From: Multivorans sp965116445
GTDB lineage: Bacteria; Acidobacteriota; Thermoanaerobaculia; Multivoradales; Multivoraceae
Length of the DNA: 64,000 bases
Reading direction: 5' to 3'
Assembly: GCA_965116445.1 (NCBI GenBank)
Contig: OZ220688.1
Location: forward strand, 2,046,001 to 2,110,000
Made by a program: the position numbers and the translations under genes. Positions within the stretch are counted from its first letter, which is position 1, and each line of letters opens with the position of its first letter. The notes below the pieces were generated by a model. That model was not told where the DNA came from. It saw only the letters and a list, made by a program, of their open reading frames with translations, and searched no databases. Shown here in pieces: positions 7,339-15,837 of this stretch.

Positions 7339-8709
7339 TCAGGGTCCGGCCGACGCTCCCTGGTTTGTCAACCGGTAGAGCTTGCTGCGCGTTCGGATGA
7401 ACAGGCTGCCGTCCGCTATGGCGGGCGTCGACATGCACATCTCGTCGAGCGAGTTCTTGCCCACGACCTTGAACTCGTCGCCGGCTTCGATGACGAACGT
7501 GTCGCCGTCCTCGCTGAGCACGAAGACGTTGCCGTTGTACGCCCAGGGCGAGGCCGTGAAAGCACCCGAGCCGCGCTCGATGCGCTGCTTGCCGTAGACC
7601 TCGGCGCCCGTTTTCGGATCGTGCGCGGTGAAGAAGCCGCGGTCCAGCAGGGTGTAGAACCGGTCGCGGTAGATCAGCGGCGTCGGGTTGTAGGAGCCCG
7701 CCTGAGGCTGGTACCAGACCACCCACTGGTTACTCTGCTGGTCCTCTTCGAGTGTGATGTCGCCCTCCGCGCCAGGCCTGATCGCGTAGACCGGGCGGAC
7801 CTGGTCGCCGATGTACCCCGACGACACGTAGAGCAGACCGTACTCCGAGAACGGCTGCGGGATGGCGATCGACGACATGCCGCCGAAGTGCCACAGGAGC
7901 TTGCCCTCCTTGTCGTAAGACCTCACCTGGTCGGTGCCCACGGTGATCACCTCGGTGCGTAGCTCGTTCTCCCACACGAAGGGCGTCGCCCAGTTACTGC
8001 CTTCGTCCCGGGGATCGCGCCAGAGCTCCTCGCCGGTCGCGGCGTCGAGCGCCAGCATGTAGGACTGGTCCTCGTTGTCGTTCACGATGTAGAGCTGCCC
8101 GTCGTGGACGATCGGCGACGCCGCGGTACCCCAACCGTAGCGGGTCGGAACGGCCTCGAAACGGCGCTCCCACACCGGCTCGCCGTCGAGCGTGAAGGCG
8201 AACACGCCGACGTTGCCGAAGTACGCGTACACGCGCTCACCGTCCGTGACCGGCGTCTCCGATGCGTACGTGTTCTTCAGGTGCCTCGCAAAGTCCGGTG
8301 CCGCGGCGAGCACCTCTTGTTCCCAGCACTTCTCGCCCGTCTCGACCGAGAAGCAGTAGACCGTCCAGTGGTGAGCGTCGGCGGAAGGCTGCATCCGGTT
8401 CCCGCCCAAGTACAGCCCCTTCTTCGGCTCTTCGACTTCGCCCTCGCTCCACACCGTGGTGACGAACACCCGGTCGCCCAGAACGATCGGTGAGGACCAG
8501 CCGAGACCCGGCACGTCCACCGACCAGACCACGTTCTCCTCCGTGCTCCAGGAATGCGGCAGCCGGGGATCGTCGTCGGCGACGCTCATCGCGTCGGCGC
8601 CGCGGAAGGACGGCCAGTTGTCGGTGGACGGCGGCCCGGCTAAGGCCGAGCCCGCGAACAGCAGCGCCACGGTGAGAACGGCGAGCAGAAGAGTGGAACG
8701 ACGCATCAT
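7339..8709 (-). CDS. Exported PQQ-binding-like beta-propeller protein
   Basis: 456 residues with a signal peptide (STLLLAVLTVALLFAGSALA). WPSFRGADAMSV and NVVWSVDVPGLGWSSPIV at the start, then repeated blades (AATGEELWRDPRDE, SYDKEGKLLWHFG, DGSLFIRTRSKLYRL), are typical of PQQ-like outer-membrane or periplasmic propellers. There are no obvious PQQ dehydrogenase active-site motifs, so an enzymatic role is not assured. First gene of an operon with the cytochrome/copper protein downstream. The 136-bp gap upstream (8710-8845) should hold its promoter; I see no strong consensus there. Confidence 0.85.
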   Translation of the reverse strand: MMRRSTLLLAVLTVALLFAGSALAGPPSTDNWPSFRGADAMSVADDDPRLPHSWSTEENVVWSVDVPGLGWSSPIVLGDRVFVTTVWSEGEVEEPKKGLYLGGNRMQPSADAHHWTVYCFSVETGEKCWEQEVLAAAPDFARHLKNTYASETPVTDGERVYAYFGNVGVFAFTLDGEPVWERRFEAVPTRYGWGTAASPIVHDGQLYIVNDNEDQSYMLALDAATGEELWRDPRDEGSNWATPFVWENELRTEVITVGTDQVRSYDKEGKLLWHFGGMSSIAIPQPFSEYGLLYVSSGYIGDQVRPVYAIRPGAEGDITLEEDQQSNQWVVWYQPQAGSYNPTPLIYRDRFYTLLDRGFFTAHDPKTGAEVYGKQRIERGSGAFTASPWAYNGNVFVLSEDGDTFVIEAGDEFKVVGKNSLDEMCMSTPAIADGSLFIRTRSKLYRLTNQGASAGP

Positions 8710-8845
8710 GAACCTCCAGTGGGGAGATCGGTTCGAGCAATCCCGCCCGCGGCTCAGGCGCAGGCGGTCAGGATCGCGGTCTAGGCGGCGCGGCGCAGCT
8801 TACCACCGGCCTCGGCTGGAAGCTCAGAGCCTCCCCGGGGCCCTG

Positions 8846-9346
8846 CTACGGACCGTCCGGGGCGGCCTGCCGCTCAAACTCGAGCAGACGCTGCTTCGTG
8901 GGCAAACCGCCACCGTATCCCCCGAGCTTCCCGTCGTGACTGATCACCCGGTGGCAAGGCACGACGATCGGCAGCCGGTTCCTTCCGTTCGCCTGGCCGA
9001 CCGCCCGCGACGCGGCAGGCTTCCCGATCCGCTCAGCGAGCGTGCGGTAGGAGATCGTCTCGCCGAACGGGATGCGCCGCAGTTCCGCCCAGACCCTCTG
9101 CTGAAACTCCGTGCCGCCCGGGCCGAGCGGCAGGTCGAACTCCCGGCGCTTGCCGTCGAAGTACTCACCGAGTTGCCGCTTCGCCTCGGCCAGGGCCGCC
9201 GGCAGGGCGCCGTTCGCCGGCTCCCAGGACCCGTCCGGCGCTCTTGCCGCCTCGTTCGGCAACTCGATCCGGTCGATCGCATCCTCGTCACCCACCAGCC
9301 GGAGGGTGCCGATCGGGGTCTGAAAGTCATGGTACGTAGTGGTCAT
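8846..9346 (-). CDS. ogt: Methylated-DNA-[protein]-cysteine S-methyltransferase
   Basis: Suicide repair enzyme that moves O6-alkyl groups from guanine to its own Cys. 166 residues, normal for Ogt. The active site is IVVPCHRVISHDGKLGGYGG near residues 127-146. The helix-turn-helix segment FQQRVWAELRRIPFGETISY and the Arg finger RAVGQANGRN precede it. It is divergent from the MDR dehydrogenase across a 113-bp gap that must carry both promoters. No Ada-type regulator is adjacent. Confidence 0.95.
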   Translation of the reverse strand: MTTTYHDFQTPIGTLRLVGDEDAIDRIELPNEAARAPDGSWEPANGALPAALAEAKRQLGEYFDGKRREFDLPLGPGGTEFQQRVWAELRRIPFGETISYRTLAERIGKPAASRAVGQANGRNRLPIVVPCHRVISHDGKLGGYGGGLPTKQRLLEFERQAAPDGP

Positions 9347-9459
9347 CCGTGCGTCTCCGTTCCATCATCCGGGGCCAGTTCGTGTGGCACTCAATCTACC
9401 CTCTGACGGCGCGATACCCTCACCGCCCCTCGACTGCCCACCAACCTGGAAGAACACCG

Positions 9460-10608
9460 ATGACCGAACTCCCCAACAACGGCCTCGCCCTCCAATCCAC
9501 GATCCGCAAGGGCGCCAGCGGCGGCGGCACGGTCGAGCTCGCCCTCGTCCCGGTGCCGGTAGCCGACCCTGGGGAGGACGAGGTCGTCATCCGGGTCGAA
9601 GCGGCGCCGATCAACCCGTCCGACCTGGGCGTGCTGTTCGGGCCCGCCGACGTTTCCACGGTGCGGGCCGCCGAGAGCGGCCACGGCCCGGCCGTCGTCG
9701 CCGACATCCCCGACGGGCTGGCACGACTGGTCGCCGGGCGGCTCGGTCAGACGATCCCGACCGGCAACGAGGGCGCGGGCACCGTCGTCGCGGCCGGTAC
9801 CTCGGCCCGTGCGCAGGCCCTGATGGGGCGTGTCGTGGCCGTCCTTGGCGGCTCGATGTACGCGGAGTACCGCCTGGCCGAAGCGAAGCGTTGCCTCGTG
9901 CTTCCCGAAGGCACCACGCCGTCGGAAGGCGCATCCTGCTTCGTCAACCCGCTGACCGCCCTGGGCATGGTCGAAACGATGCGGATCGAGGGTCACGGCG
10001 CGCTGGTCCATACCGCCGCCGCCTCGAACCTCGGGCAGATGCTGCAGAAGATCTGCACGGCCGACGGCGTACCCCTGGTCAACATCGTCCGCCGCGTGGA
10101 GCACGAGGAGCTCCTCCGGGATCTGGGTGCCGAACACGTCGTGAACTCGAGCTCCGACACCTTCATGGCCGATCTGATCGCCGCCCTCACCGAGACCGGC
10201 GCCACCCTCGGCTTCGACGCGACCGGCGGCGGCAAGCTGGCCGGCCAGATCCTGACCGCGATGGAGGCGGCCCTGTCCGCCAACGCTCCCGAGTTCAATC
10301 GCTACGGTTCGGCGACGCTCAAGCAGGTCTACATCTACGGCGGGCTCGACCGCAGCCAGACCGTCTTGACGCGGAACTTCGGCATGGCCTGGGGCCTCGG
10401 CGGCTGGCTGCTTCCCCACTTCCTGCAACGGATCGGTCCCGAGGCTTCCGACCGCCTCCGCCAGCGGGTCGCCGCCGAGATCAAGACGACGTTCGCCTCG
10501 AGCTACGCGAACACGGTCACCCTGCAGGAGGCTCTCGACCCGGCTGCCGTCGCGGTCTACGCGAAGCAGGCGACCGGCGAGAAGTACCTGGTCACGCCGC
10601 ACGGGTAG
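9460..10608 (+). CDS. Zinc-type alcohol dehydrogenase/quinone reductase-like MDR protein
   Basis: 382 residues from ATG 9460, with CTGGAAG upstream. The N-terminal GroES-like domain contains DEVVIRVEAAPINPSDLGVLFG. TGNEGAGTVVAAG marks the substrate-cleft loop, and LVHTAAASNLGQML with the following strands forms the nucleotide-binding fold. Structural-zinc Cys ligands are not evident, which fits quinone-reductase or crotonyl-CoA-type MDR members. The substrate cannot be assigned. An upstream extension of the frame to 9349 is rejected because it lacks family similarity and overlaps the divergent promoter region. Confidence 0.85.
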   Translation: MTELPNNGLALQSTIRKGASGGGTVELALVPVPVADPGEDEVVIRVEAAPINPSDLGVLFGPADVSTVRAAESGHGPAVVADIPDGLARLVAGRLGQTIPTGNEGAGTVVAAGTSARAQALMGRVVAVLGGSMYAEYRLAEAKRCLVLPEGTTPSEGASCFVNPLTALGMVETMRIEGHGALVHTAAASNLGQMLQKICTADGVPLVNIVRRVEHEELLRDLGAEHVVNSSSDTFMADLIAALTETGATLGFDATGGGKLAGQILTAMEAALSANAPEFNRYGSATLKQVYIYGGLDRSQTVLTRNFGMAWGLGGWLLPHFLQRIGPEASDRLRQRVAAEIKTTFASSYANTVTLQEALDPAAVAVYAKQATGEKYLVTPHG

Positions 10609-10624
10609 CGGTCGGCAGCCCCGA

Positions 10625-11563
10625 CTACACCCGCCGATACGCCAAATCTCCCTCCATGTAGGTGAGGTAGAACCGATCCGGCGCCACCCTCCCGTTCGGG
10701 TTGCGAAACCAGAGCGGGCGCCGGTAGAAGACTTCTCCGCCGAGCGACTCCGACGCCTGAAGCAGCCCGCCCTCGGTGGTGAGGACGCTCGCCTCCGCGC
10801 AGCCCTCCCCGCCCAGCCGGTCGAGGATGGCGGCAAGCGCGGCCGCGGCGCCTCCCTCGAGGTACGGCATGTGAACAATGCGCCCGGTCGGCGGAGAGTT
10901 GGCGCGGTTCACGTAGAGGAGAATCGGGCCCAGCGCTTCGCCGGAGCGTTCCAGCGTGAACAGGAGCGAATCGTGTTCCGGACAGGACGCGAGCCAGGCC
11001 AGGTGCTCCGGATCGGCGACGTTGACCAGCATGTCATCGGCCGCCGGGAGCGCGCGGACGGCCGGGTCGTAGTCCCGCAACGTGATCGAAGGGCCGTCCG
11101 TCGTCGCCAGGGCCTTCCCGGGCCGGCTCGTCGACAGCCGCAGTTCGAGCGCCTCGCCGACCTCACGAAAGCCGCGCATCACGAGGATCGCCTTGGTGGC
11201 GGCGGTACCACCGAGCACGATTTCGAAGTCGGTGTCCGGGCTGCGGCCCCCCAGCGGCACGCCGGCGGCGCCCCGCGCGTCGGCCTCCACCATCCAGAGC
11301 ATCCGGTGGGCGCCGACCACCGTGCGGCCATGGATCCGGTAGTGGCATTCCAGCGACGCCACATGGCCGACTACACGCCCGCCGCGCTCCGCCACCAGCG
11401 ACTCGACCTCCGGGCCGCGGTCCCCATGGAACAGGAGCCAACGCAGGACCTCCGGCTCCCGGCGGACGCCGTAGACGATCTCAGTGAGCTCGGACAGCCG
11501 ATCCAGCTCGTTCTCCGTCGTCGGCCGCAGCAGCACGTCCCTGACCATGCGGACCCGGTTCAT
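10625..11563 (-). CDS. GNAT-fold acetyltransferase-like protein
   Basis: 312 residues, last gene of a three-gene minus-strand operon with a deacetylase-like protein and a glycosyltransferase. The N-terminal half (LRPTTENELDRLSELTEIVYG, ESLVAERGGRVVGHVASLE) has the GNAT start. Acetyl-CoA-binding loop conservation is weak, so activity is uncertain. The second half may be a degenerate second GNAT domain. Context suggests modification of a cell-surface glycan. It starts 6 bp after the upstream stop, with AGGAG nearby. ATG 11548 is an alternative start. Confidence 0.6.
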   Translation of the reverse strand: MNRVRMVRDVLLRPTTENELDRLSELTEIVYGVRREPEVLRWLLFHGDRGPEVESLVAERGGRVVGHVASLECHYRIHGRTVVGAHRMLWMVEADARGAAGVPLGGRSPDTDFEIVLGGTAATKAILVMRGFREVGEALELRLSTSRPGKALATTDGPSITLRDYDPAVRALPAADDMLVNVADPEHLAWLASCPEHDSLLFTLERSGEALGPILLYVNRANSPPTGRIVHMPYLEGGAAAALAAILDRLGGEGCAEASVLTTEGGLLQASESLGGEVFYRRPLWFRNPNGRVAPDRFYLTYMEGDLAYRRV

Positions 11564-11569
11564 TCGCCG

Positions 11570-12373
11570 TCAGCTCCTCAGCCGTCTGGAGCGGAACGCC
11601 GCGTCGCGTTCCGCCCGCAGGCGCAGCCCCTCGCGGAAACGCTCGATGTTCGCCTCCGCGCGACCCTTGAGGCGGCAGTACTTCGACTCGGCCTCGAGCA
11701 ACAGCAACTCGTCCCAGCCCAGCCCGTCCTCCGTCCAGTGGTACTCGTGGGTGAGAAGCTGGATCTGATCGTAGCGATCGAGCAGGGAGGTCACCACGCC
11801 TTCGCGCCAGACCTGAGTGCTGTCCGAGAGGTACTTGATCCGCTCGAAGTAGAGCGGGTCGTACGCGTCGACGATGCCTGGTATCCGAAGCGTCCGGCCC
11901 GACCGCATCGGCATGTGGGGGCTCGCGGCCCGGATCTCGACGCCGAAGAACCCCTCCATCAGCCCGATCGCGCGCCGCGCCAGTTCGACCGGATCGTCAC
12001 CCGAGCGCTCGAACAGGCCCAGGTCGTAGTGGAAGCCCAGGTCGTGCCCCAGATCGAGGATCTGCGCCACGGCCCCGGCGCCGTCGGCCTCGAACAGGTT
12101 GTAGTCGGAACCGATCTGGACGAAGAAGGTCGAGCGGACGCCGGCGGCGTGGTCGGCCCGCGCCAGCGTCAGCGCCGCGTCGAGACTGAACTCGACGTCA
12201 TGCCGCATGAGCACGAAGCGCTCCACGTCGAGCAGCGCCTCGCCCATCGGCGCCGCCTCCGCGAAGGAGAACGTGCGGTGCGTCACCGTGATCCGCTGCA
12301 GAATCTCCTCGTAATGCGCGAGCGTGAAGTCGAGGTCGGGGTCGGTCGGGCGAGCCGGCAAGCGCCTTTTCAT
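11570..12373 (-). CDS. Polysaccharide deacetylase-like (NodB-fold) protein
   Basis: 267 residues. FVLMRHDVEFSLDAALTLA near residue 55 carries the Arg-His-Asp motif of NodB-like deacetylases; GVRSTFFVQIGSDYN and LGHDLGFHYDLGLF follow, as in the family's second and third motifs. It is short and lacks a signal peptide, so it probably acts in the cytoplasm on a glycan precursor. The stop of the glycosyltransferase is 7 bp upstream and GNAT follows 6 bp downstream, a tight operon. Substrate unknown. Confidence 0.65.
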   Translation of the reverse strand: MKRRLPARPTDPDLDFTLAHYEEILQRITVTHRTFSFAEAAPMGEALLDVERFVLMRHDVEFSLDAALTLARADHAAGVRSTFFVQIGSDYNLFEADGAGAVAQILDLGHDLGFHYDLGLFERSGDDPVELARRAIGLMEGFFGVEIRAASPHMPMRSGRTLRIPGIVDAYDPLYFERIKYLSDSTQVWREGVVTSLLDRYDQIQLLTHEYHWTEDGLGWDELLLLEAESKYCRLKGRAEANIERFREGLRLRAERDAAFRSRRLRS

Positions 12374-12380
12374 GTCGGCC

Positions 12381-13445
12381 TCATGTCGGCTGCCAGGAGA
12401 CTTCTCGCCATACTTCGGTTGCCAGGTCGTCGATTGGACGCACGGCCCCGCCGTCGATCCAGTCGATCAGGCGGCCCGTCACGTCAGGGTAGTTCATGGG
12501 AGGCGGCTCCGGCGTGCCGATCCAGGACTCGACCGCGTCCACGGTCAGCCGCTCGACGACGGTGCCCAGGCCAAGCGCCTCGAGCGCCCGGCCGTTCAGG
12601 AACTGCTCCGGATGGCGGCGAATGGGCTGCACGAGCAGCCGGCGGCCCAGGTGCAGCGCCTCGCTGATCAGCGAGAAACCCGCGTTCGTGATGACACCCG
12701 AACAGGCGACCAGATCGGCCACGAACGCCGCGCGGTCGTAGGGGCGGATCGAGACGTTGCTGCGCTCGACCGGTTCGGACACCGGCCGGTAGGCGACGAA
12801 CCGGCGATCCGGCAACTGCCCCAGCAGCGCCGTGATGCTCTGCTCGCTCTCCGCGGGCAGGTAGACGAGGAACCGCTCACCGGCGGCCGGCGGCCGGCCG
12901 GACACGGCCACCGACACCAGGTCGGGACTGATCGTGGGCGGCAGATTCGCGCTGCCGAAGCGATGCCAGTGCAGGCCGACCGCTGTCCGAACCGGCGTGT
13001 AGACGGGGGCGAACAGCCGGAGCGCCCACCGCGCCGGCCCGGTCCGGCCCGGCAGTTGAAGGCGCCCGTGGAATGCGTAGAGGTGACCAACACCGATGCT
13101 GGGCCGCCCGCAGCGGCGAGCGATCCAGGCAGAGACCGGCTCGTAGTCGGTCAGCACAAGGTCGAAGCCGGAAGCATCGAAGCTGCGAACATCGCGCAGG
13201 AAACGGGCCACGCGCAACTGCCCAAGGGTTTGGAGCATCCGCACCCGTCCGCCGGTCGCCTGACCCGTGAACCCCTCGAGCAGCGTGTGGCTGGCCCGGA
13301 TCTCGGGGTCGGCGAACGCCGCGGAGGATCGCCCGGTGAGCAGGCAGTGAACCTCGTGCCCCCGGCTTCTCAGGCCGGCCACCATTGCCGCCGACCGCAC
13401 CAAGTGGCCGTGGCCCGTGCCCTGGACTCCGTACAGGATCCTCAT
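12381..13445 (-). CDS. MJ1255/VC2487-type glycosyltransferase
   Basis: 354 residues from the ATG at 13445 (GGGGGGCTCGG upstream). It opens with MRILYGVQGTGHGHLVRS, the nucleotide-binding start of this GT-B family, and has VLTDYEPVSAWIARR and, in the C-terminal half, GVITNAGFSLISEALHLGRR, the donor-sugar site. The family transfers sugars to cell-surface glycans; the exact linkage is unknown. A longer frame to 13634 exists but lacks homology. First gene of an operon with a deacetylase-like protein and a GNAT. It diverges from the SqdB-like gene over a 207-bp gap. Confidence 0.85.
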   Translation of the reverse strand: MRILYGVQGTGHGHLVRSAAMVAGLRSRGHEVHCLLTGRSSAAFADPEIRASHTLLEGFTGQATGGRVRMLQTLGQLRVARFLRDVRSFDASGFDLVLTDYEPVSAWIARRCGRPSIGVGHLYAFHGRLQLPGRTGPARWALRLFAPVYTPVRTAVGLHWHRFGSANLPPTISPDLVSVAVSGRPPAAGERFLVYLPAESEQSITALLGQLPDRRFVAYRPVSEPVERSNVSIRPYDRAAFVADLVACSGVITNAGFSLISEALHLGRRLLVQPIRRHPEQFLNGRALEALGLGTVVERLTVDAVESWIGTPEPPPMNYPDVTGRLIDWIDGGAVRPIDDLATEVWREVSWQPT

Positions 13446-13652
13446 GGCCGAGCCCCCCGTTGAGCCCGTCGTGATGTGCCGCACCGGAGCACGCGAGCGG
13501 AAGGTAGCACCCGCGCGCTCGCCGCCGCAAGCCAAGAGCCTCCGCCGGCTGGCTGCTAGAGTGACCTTCTCTGTTTCCTTGTGGGTTCTTCCCGGTTCAC
13601 ACTCGAAAGCGCGGTCTGATCCCAGCGTCGGCAATCAGCAGGGGGTGACATC
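13446..13652. promoter_or_regulatory. Divergent intergenic region between glycosyltransferase and SqdB-like genes
   Basis: 207 bp without a credible gene. It must hold promoters for both directions. The only clear signal is a strong Shine-Dalgarno sequence, AGGGGGTGA at 13640-13648, just before the SqdB-like gene. No good -35/-10 pair or operator was found by eye. Confidence 0.4.
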
Positions 13653-15029
13653 ACGCGCGTTCTCATAGCAGGCATCGACGGCTATCTCGGCTGGCCGTTG
13701 GCGCAGTACCTGACTGCCCGTGGCCACGAGGTTTCCGGCATCGATGCCGGTTTCCGCCGCGAGTGGGTCGCCGAAATGGGCGGCCGCTCGGCCCTTCCGG
13801 TCGCATCCCTCGAGGCACGTCTGGACGCCTTCGGGTCCGTCTACGGAGCCCGTCCGCACGTCGTCCAGGGCGACCTGACCGAAAAGGACGTTGTCTACCG
13901 GCTGTTCGAAGAGGTCCGGCCCGAGGCGATCGTCCACCTGGGCGAATGCCCCTCGGCGCCCTACTCGATGATCGACGCGGACCACGCGATCCGGGTGCAG
14001 CGCAACAACATCGAGGGCACGATGAACGTCCTCTACGCGATGCGCGACCTGGCGCCGGAGTCGCACCTCGTCAAGCTCGGCACGATGGGCGAGTACGGCA
14101 CGCCGAACCTGGACATCCCGGAAGGTTTCTTCGAGATCGAGTACCGCGGCCGCCGCGACCGCCTGCCCTTCCCCCGGCAAGCCGGCTCCTGGTACCACTG
14201 GAGCAAGGTCCACGACAGCAACAACGTGATGTTCGCCTGCCGCATCTTCGGCCTCAGAGCCACTGACGTGATGCAGGGCGTCGTCTACGGCACGCGCTTC
14301 TTCGGCAGCGTCGCCGACCACCCGGCCGACCCCGCGCTCCACACCCGGCTGGACTTCGACCAGGCCTTCGGCACGGCACTCAACCGCTTCTGCTGCCAGT
14401 CGGTGATCGGCGAGCCCCTCACCCTGTTCGGCCTCGGCAACCAGCGCCGCGGCTTCCTGCCGATCTGCGACTCGATGCAGTGCCTGACCCTGGCCGTCGA
14501 CAACGCGCCCCAGGCGGGCGACTACCGGGTCTTCAACCAGTTCGAGGAGACCTACACGATCTCGGAACTCGCCGCGAAGGTCGCCGACGTCGCTTCCGAC
14601 ATGGGTCTCGAACCCCGAATCCGGCGGATCGAAAACCCCCGCAAGGAAATGGAAGAGCACCACTACAACCCGGACCACGACCATCTGTTGGCCCTGGGCT
14701 ACCTGCCGACGCGCGACATGGACTCCGAGATTCGGGCGATGCTCAAGGACCTCCTGCCGCACCACGACCGGATCGCGGCGAAGCGGGACGTTCTGCTGCC
14801 TGACATCCGCTGGGACGGTAGCCGGCGGAGGTCGGGTTTTCTGGACGGGGTGTCCCGCCTGGAACGAGCGACTCGTCTGGAAACGGGGAACGGCTCGGGC
14901 CCGCAACCGGCGATCGATGAGCCGCGGTCAGCCGACGAGCCGACCTTGTCACCCGGCGAGCCGGAAGCGCGTGCCGCAGATGTGGATCACGCCGTCGGCG
15001 CTCAGGCAACCCCGCTCACTCGCGGCTGA
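13653..15029 (+). CDS. UDP-sulfoquinovose synthase-like NAD-dependent epimerase (apparent ACG start)
   Basis: SQD1/SqdB-like extended SDR. In sulfolipid synthesis this family converts UDP-glucose and sulfite to UDP-sulfoquinovose. The NAD-binding fold reads RVLIAGIDGYLGWPLAQYL, but no ATG, GTG or TTG precedes it in frame after the stop at 13617-13619. ACG at 13653 fits the expected Met and lies 7 bp after the Shine-Dalgarno core, so I take it as the start (458 aa); ATC 13650 is the alternative. ECPSAPYSMIDADHA, KLGTMGEYGTPNLDIPEG and WYHWSKVHDSNN (Tyr and Lys of the active site) are as in the family. The C-terminal 60 residues look unrelated to the family and overlap the convergent VOC gene by 81 bp. 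No sqdX-type glycosyltransferase is directly adjacent. Confidence 0.8.
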   Translation, partial: TRVLIAGIDGYLGWPLAQYLTARGHEVSGIDAGFRREWVAEMGGRSALPVASLEARLDAFGSVYGARPHVVQGDLTEKDVVYRLFEEVRPEAIVHLGECPSAPYSMIDADHAIRVQRNNIEGTMNVLYAMRDLAPESHLVKLGTMGEYGTPNLDIPEGFFEIEYRGRRDRLPFPRQAGSWYHWSKVHDSNNVMFACRIFGLRATDVMQGVVYGTRFFGSVADHPADPALHTRLDFDQAFGTALNRFCCQSVIGEPLTLFGLGNQRRGFLPICDSMQCLTLAVDNAPQAGDYRVFNQFEETYTISELAAKVADVASDMGLEPRIRRIENPRKEMEEHHYNPDHDHLLALGYLPTRDMDSEIRAMLKDLLPHHDRIAAKRDVLLPDIRWDGSRRRSGFLDGVSRLERATRLETGNGSGPQPAIDEPRSADEPTLSPGEPEARAADVDHAVGAQATPLTRG

Positions 15030-15713
15030 ACGGGCGCGGTCGGCGTCCACCGCACGCACATCGATCCCGCCCAGGCCCTCGGGTCGGCCGTCTGTCGGGA
15101 GAACGAAGCGCAGGTCCGCGTTCTCGAACGGGATCGTCGGCACGCCGTCCCGGTCCTGAACCGGAATCTCGGCGATCTCGCTCCACCGCGCCGCGAGTTC
15201 CGCCGGTCTCGGAGTCTGAATCTCCCCGGCGACGATCCCGTCGACGATGTCCGTCCGGCGGCAGCGCTGCCAGTTCTCGCCCGCCGGTTCCCATGGTCCG
15301 TCCGGCTCCAGACCGTTCGTCTGGCAGTCGATCTCGAAGAAGGTGCCGCCGGTGTCCTTCGGATGAAGCTGCATGTTCTGGAAGCCGTGGCGCTCGAAGT
15401 CGTTGACCAGGCGGATGCCCAGCTCCTCCACCCGGCGCCGGCGCGGCGCATGGTTGTCGCACTGGGTGATGAACATGTAGCCGCCGTCGCCGCCCCGCCG
15501 CTCGAGGTACCGGCCGCCGGCCGTGTTCTCCTCGATCGGGGCCACGACCTCGAGCAACTGGTTGCCGATCGGCAGCAGGGCGTTCTCCAGCCCGAACCGG
15601 CCGACGCCGGGATCGTTGTAGCAGACCTCGATGCCGAAGACCGCCTCCAGATCGTCCACCACCGGGGCCAGTTCTTCCGCTACCAGACAGATCTGCCGCA
15701 GTCGCAACCACAT
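14949..15713 (-). CDS. VOC (glyoxalase-like) superfamily protein
   Basis: 254 residues. The N-terminal half is a glyoxalase/bleomycin-resistance-like fold: LRLRQICLVAEELAPVVDDL, an internal YMFITQCDNHA and HPKDTGGTFFEIDCQ, where His and Glu could bind a metal. The second half (RFVLPTDGRPEGLGGIDVRA) looks like a second, weaker VOC module. The reaction is unknown. It converges on the SqdB-like gene with an 81-bp overlap at the 3' ends, which suggests one of the two C-termini has been extended. Confidence 0.75.
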   Translation of the reverse strand: MWLRLRQICLVAEELAPVVDDLEAVFGIEVCYNDPGVGRFGLENALLPIGNQLLEVVAPIEENTAGGRYLERRGGDGGYMFITQCDNHAPRRRRVEELGIRLVNDFERHGFQNMQLHPKDTGGTFFEIDCQTNGLEPDGPWEPAGENWQRCRRTDIVDGIVAGEIQTPRPAELAARWSEIAEIPVQDRDGVPTIPFENADLRFVLPTDGRPEGLGGIDVRAVDADRARSAASERGCLSADGVIHICGTRFRLAG

Positions 15714-15837
15714 GACAAGGCTCCTTCTCCTTGGATTGTTGGGGGCCGGATCATGGCACGAGAAAGCAGCGCCGCCACACGGCAGTCACCAGGGCCGCTC
15801 TTCGACCCATGGAAGCCGACCATGTTTGCGCGAGGCG
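15714..15837. other. Intergenic region between MetX-family and VOC genes
   Basis: 124 bp between two minus-strand genes, expected to hold the promoter of the VOC gene. Minus-strand GGAGAAGGAG just upstream of the VOC start is a good Shine-Dalgarno match. No repeat or hairpin of note was seen. Confidence 0.4.

Noticed and set aside
10871..12667. A 598-codon open frame antisense to the glycan operon genes
   Set aside because: It crosses three well-supported minus-strand genes and has typical GC-shadow composition (Arg, His, Gln, Pro).
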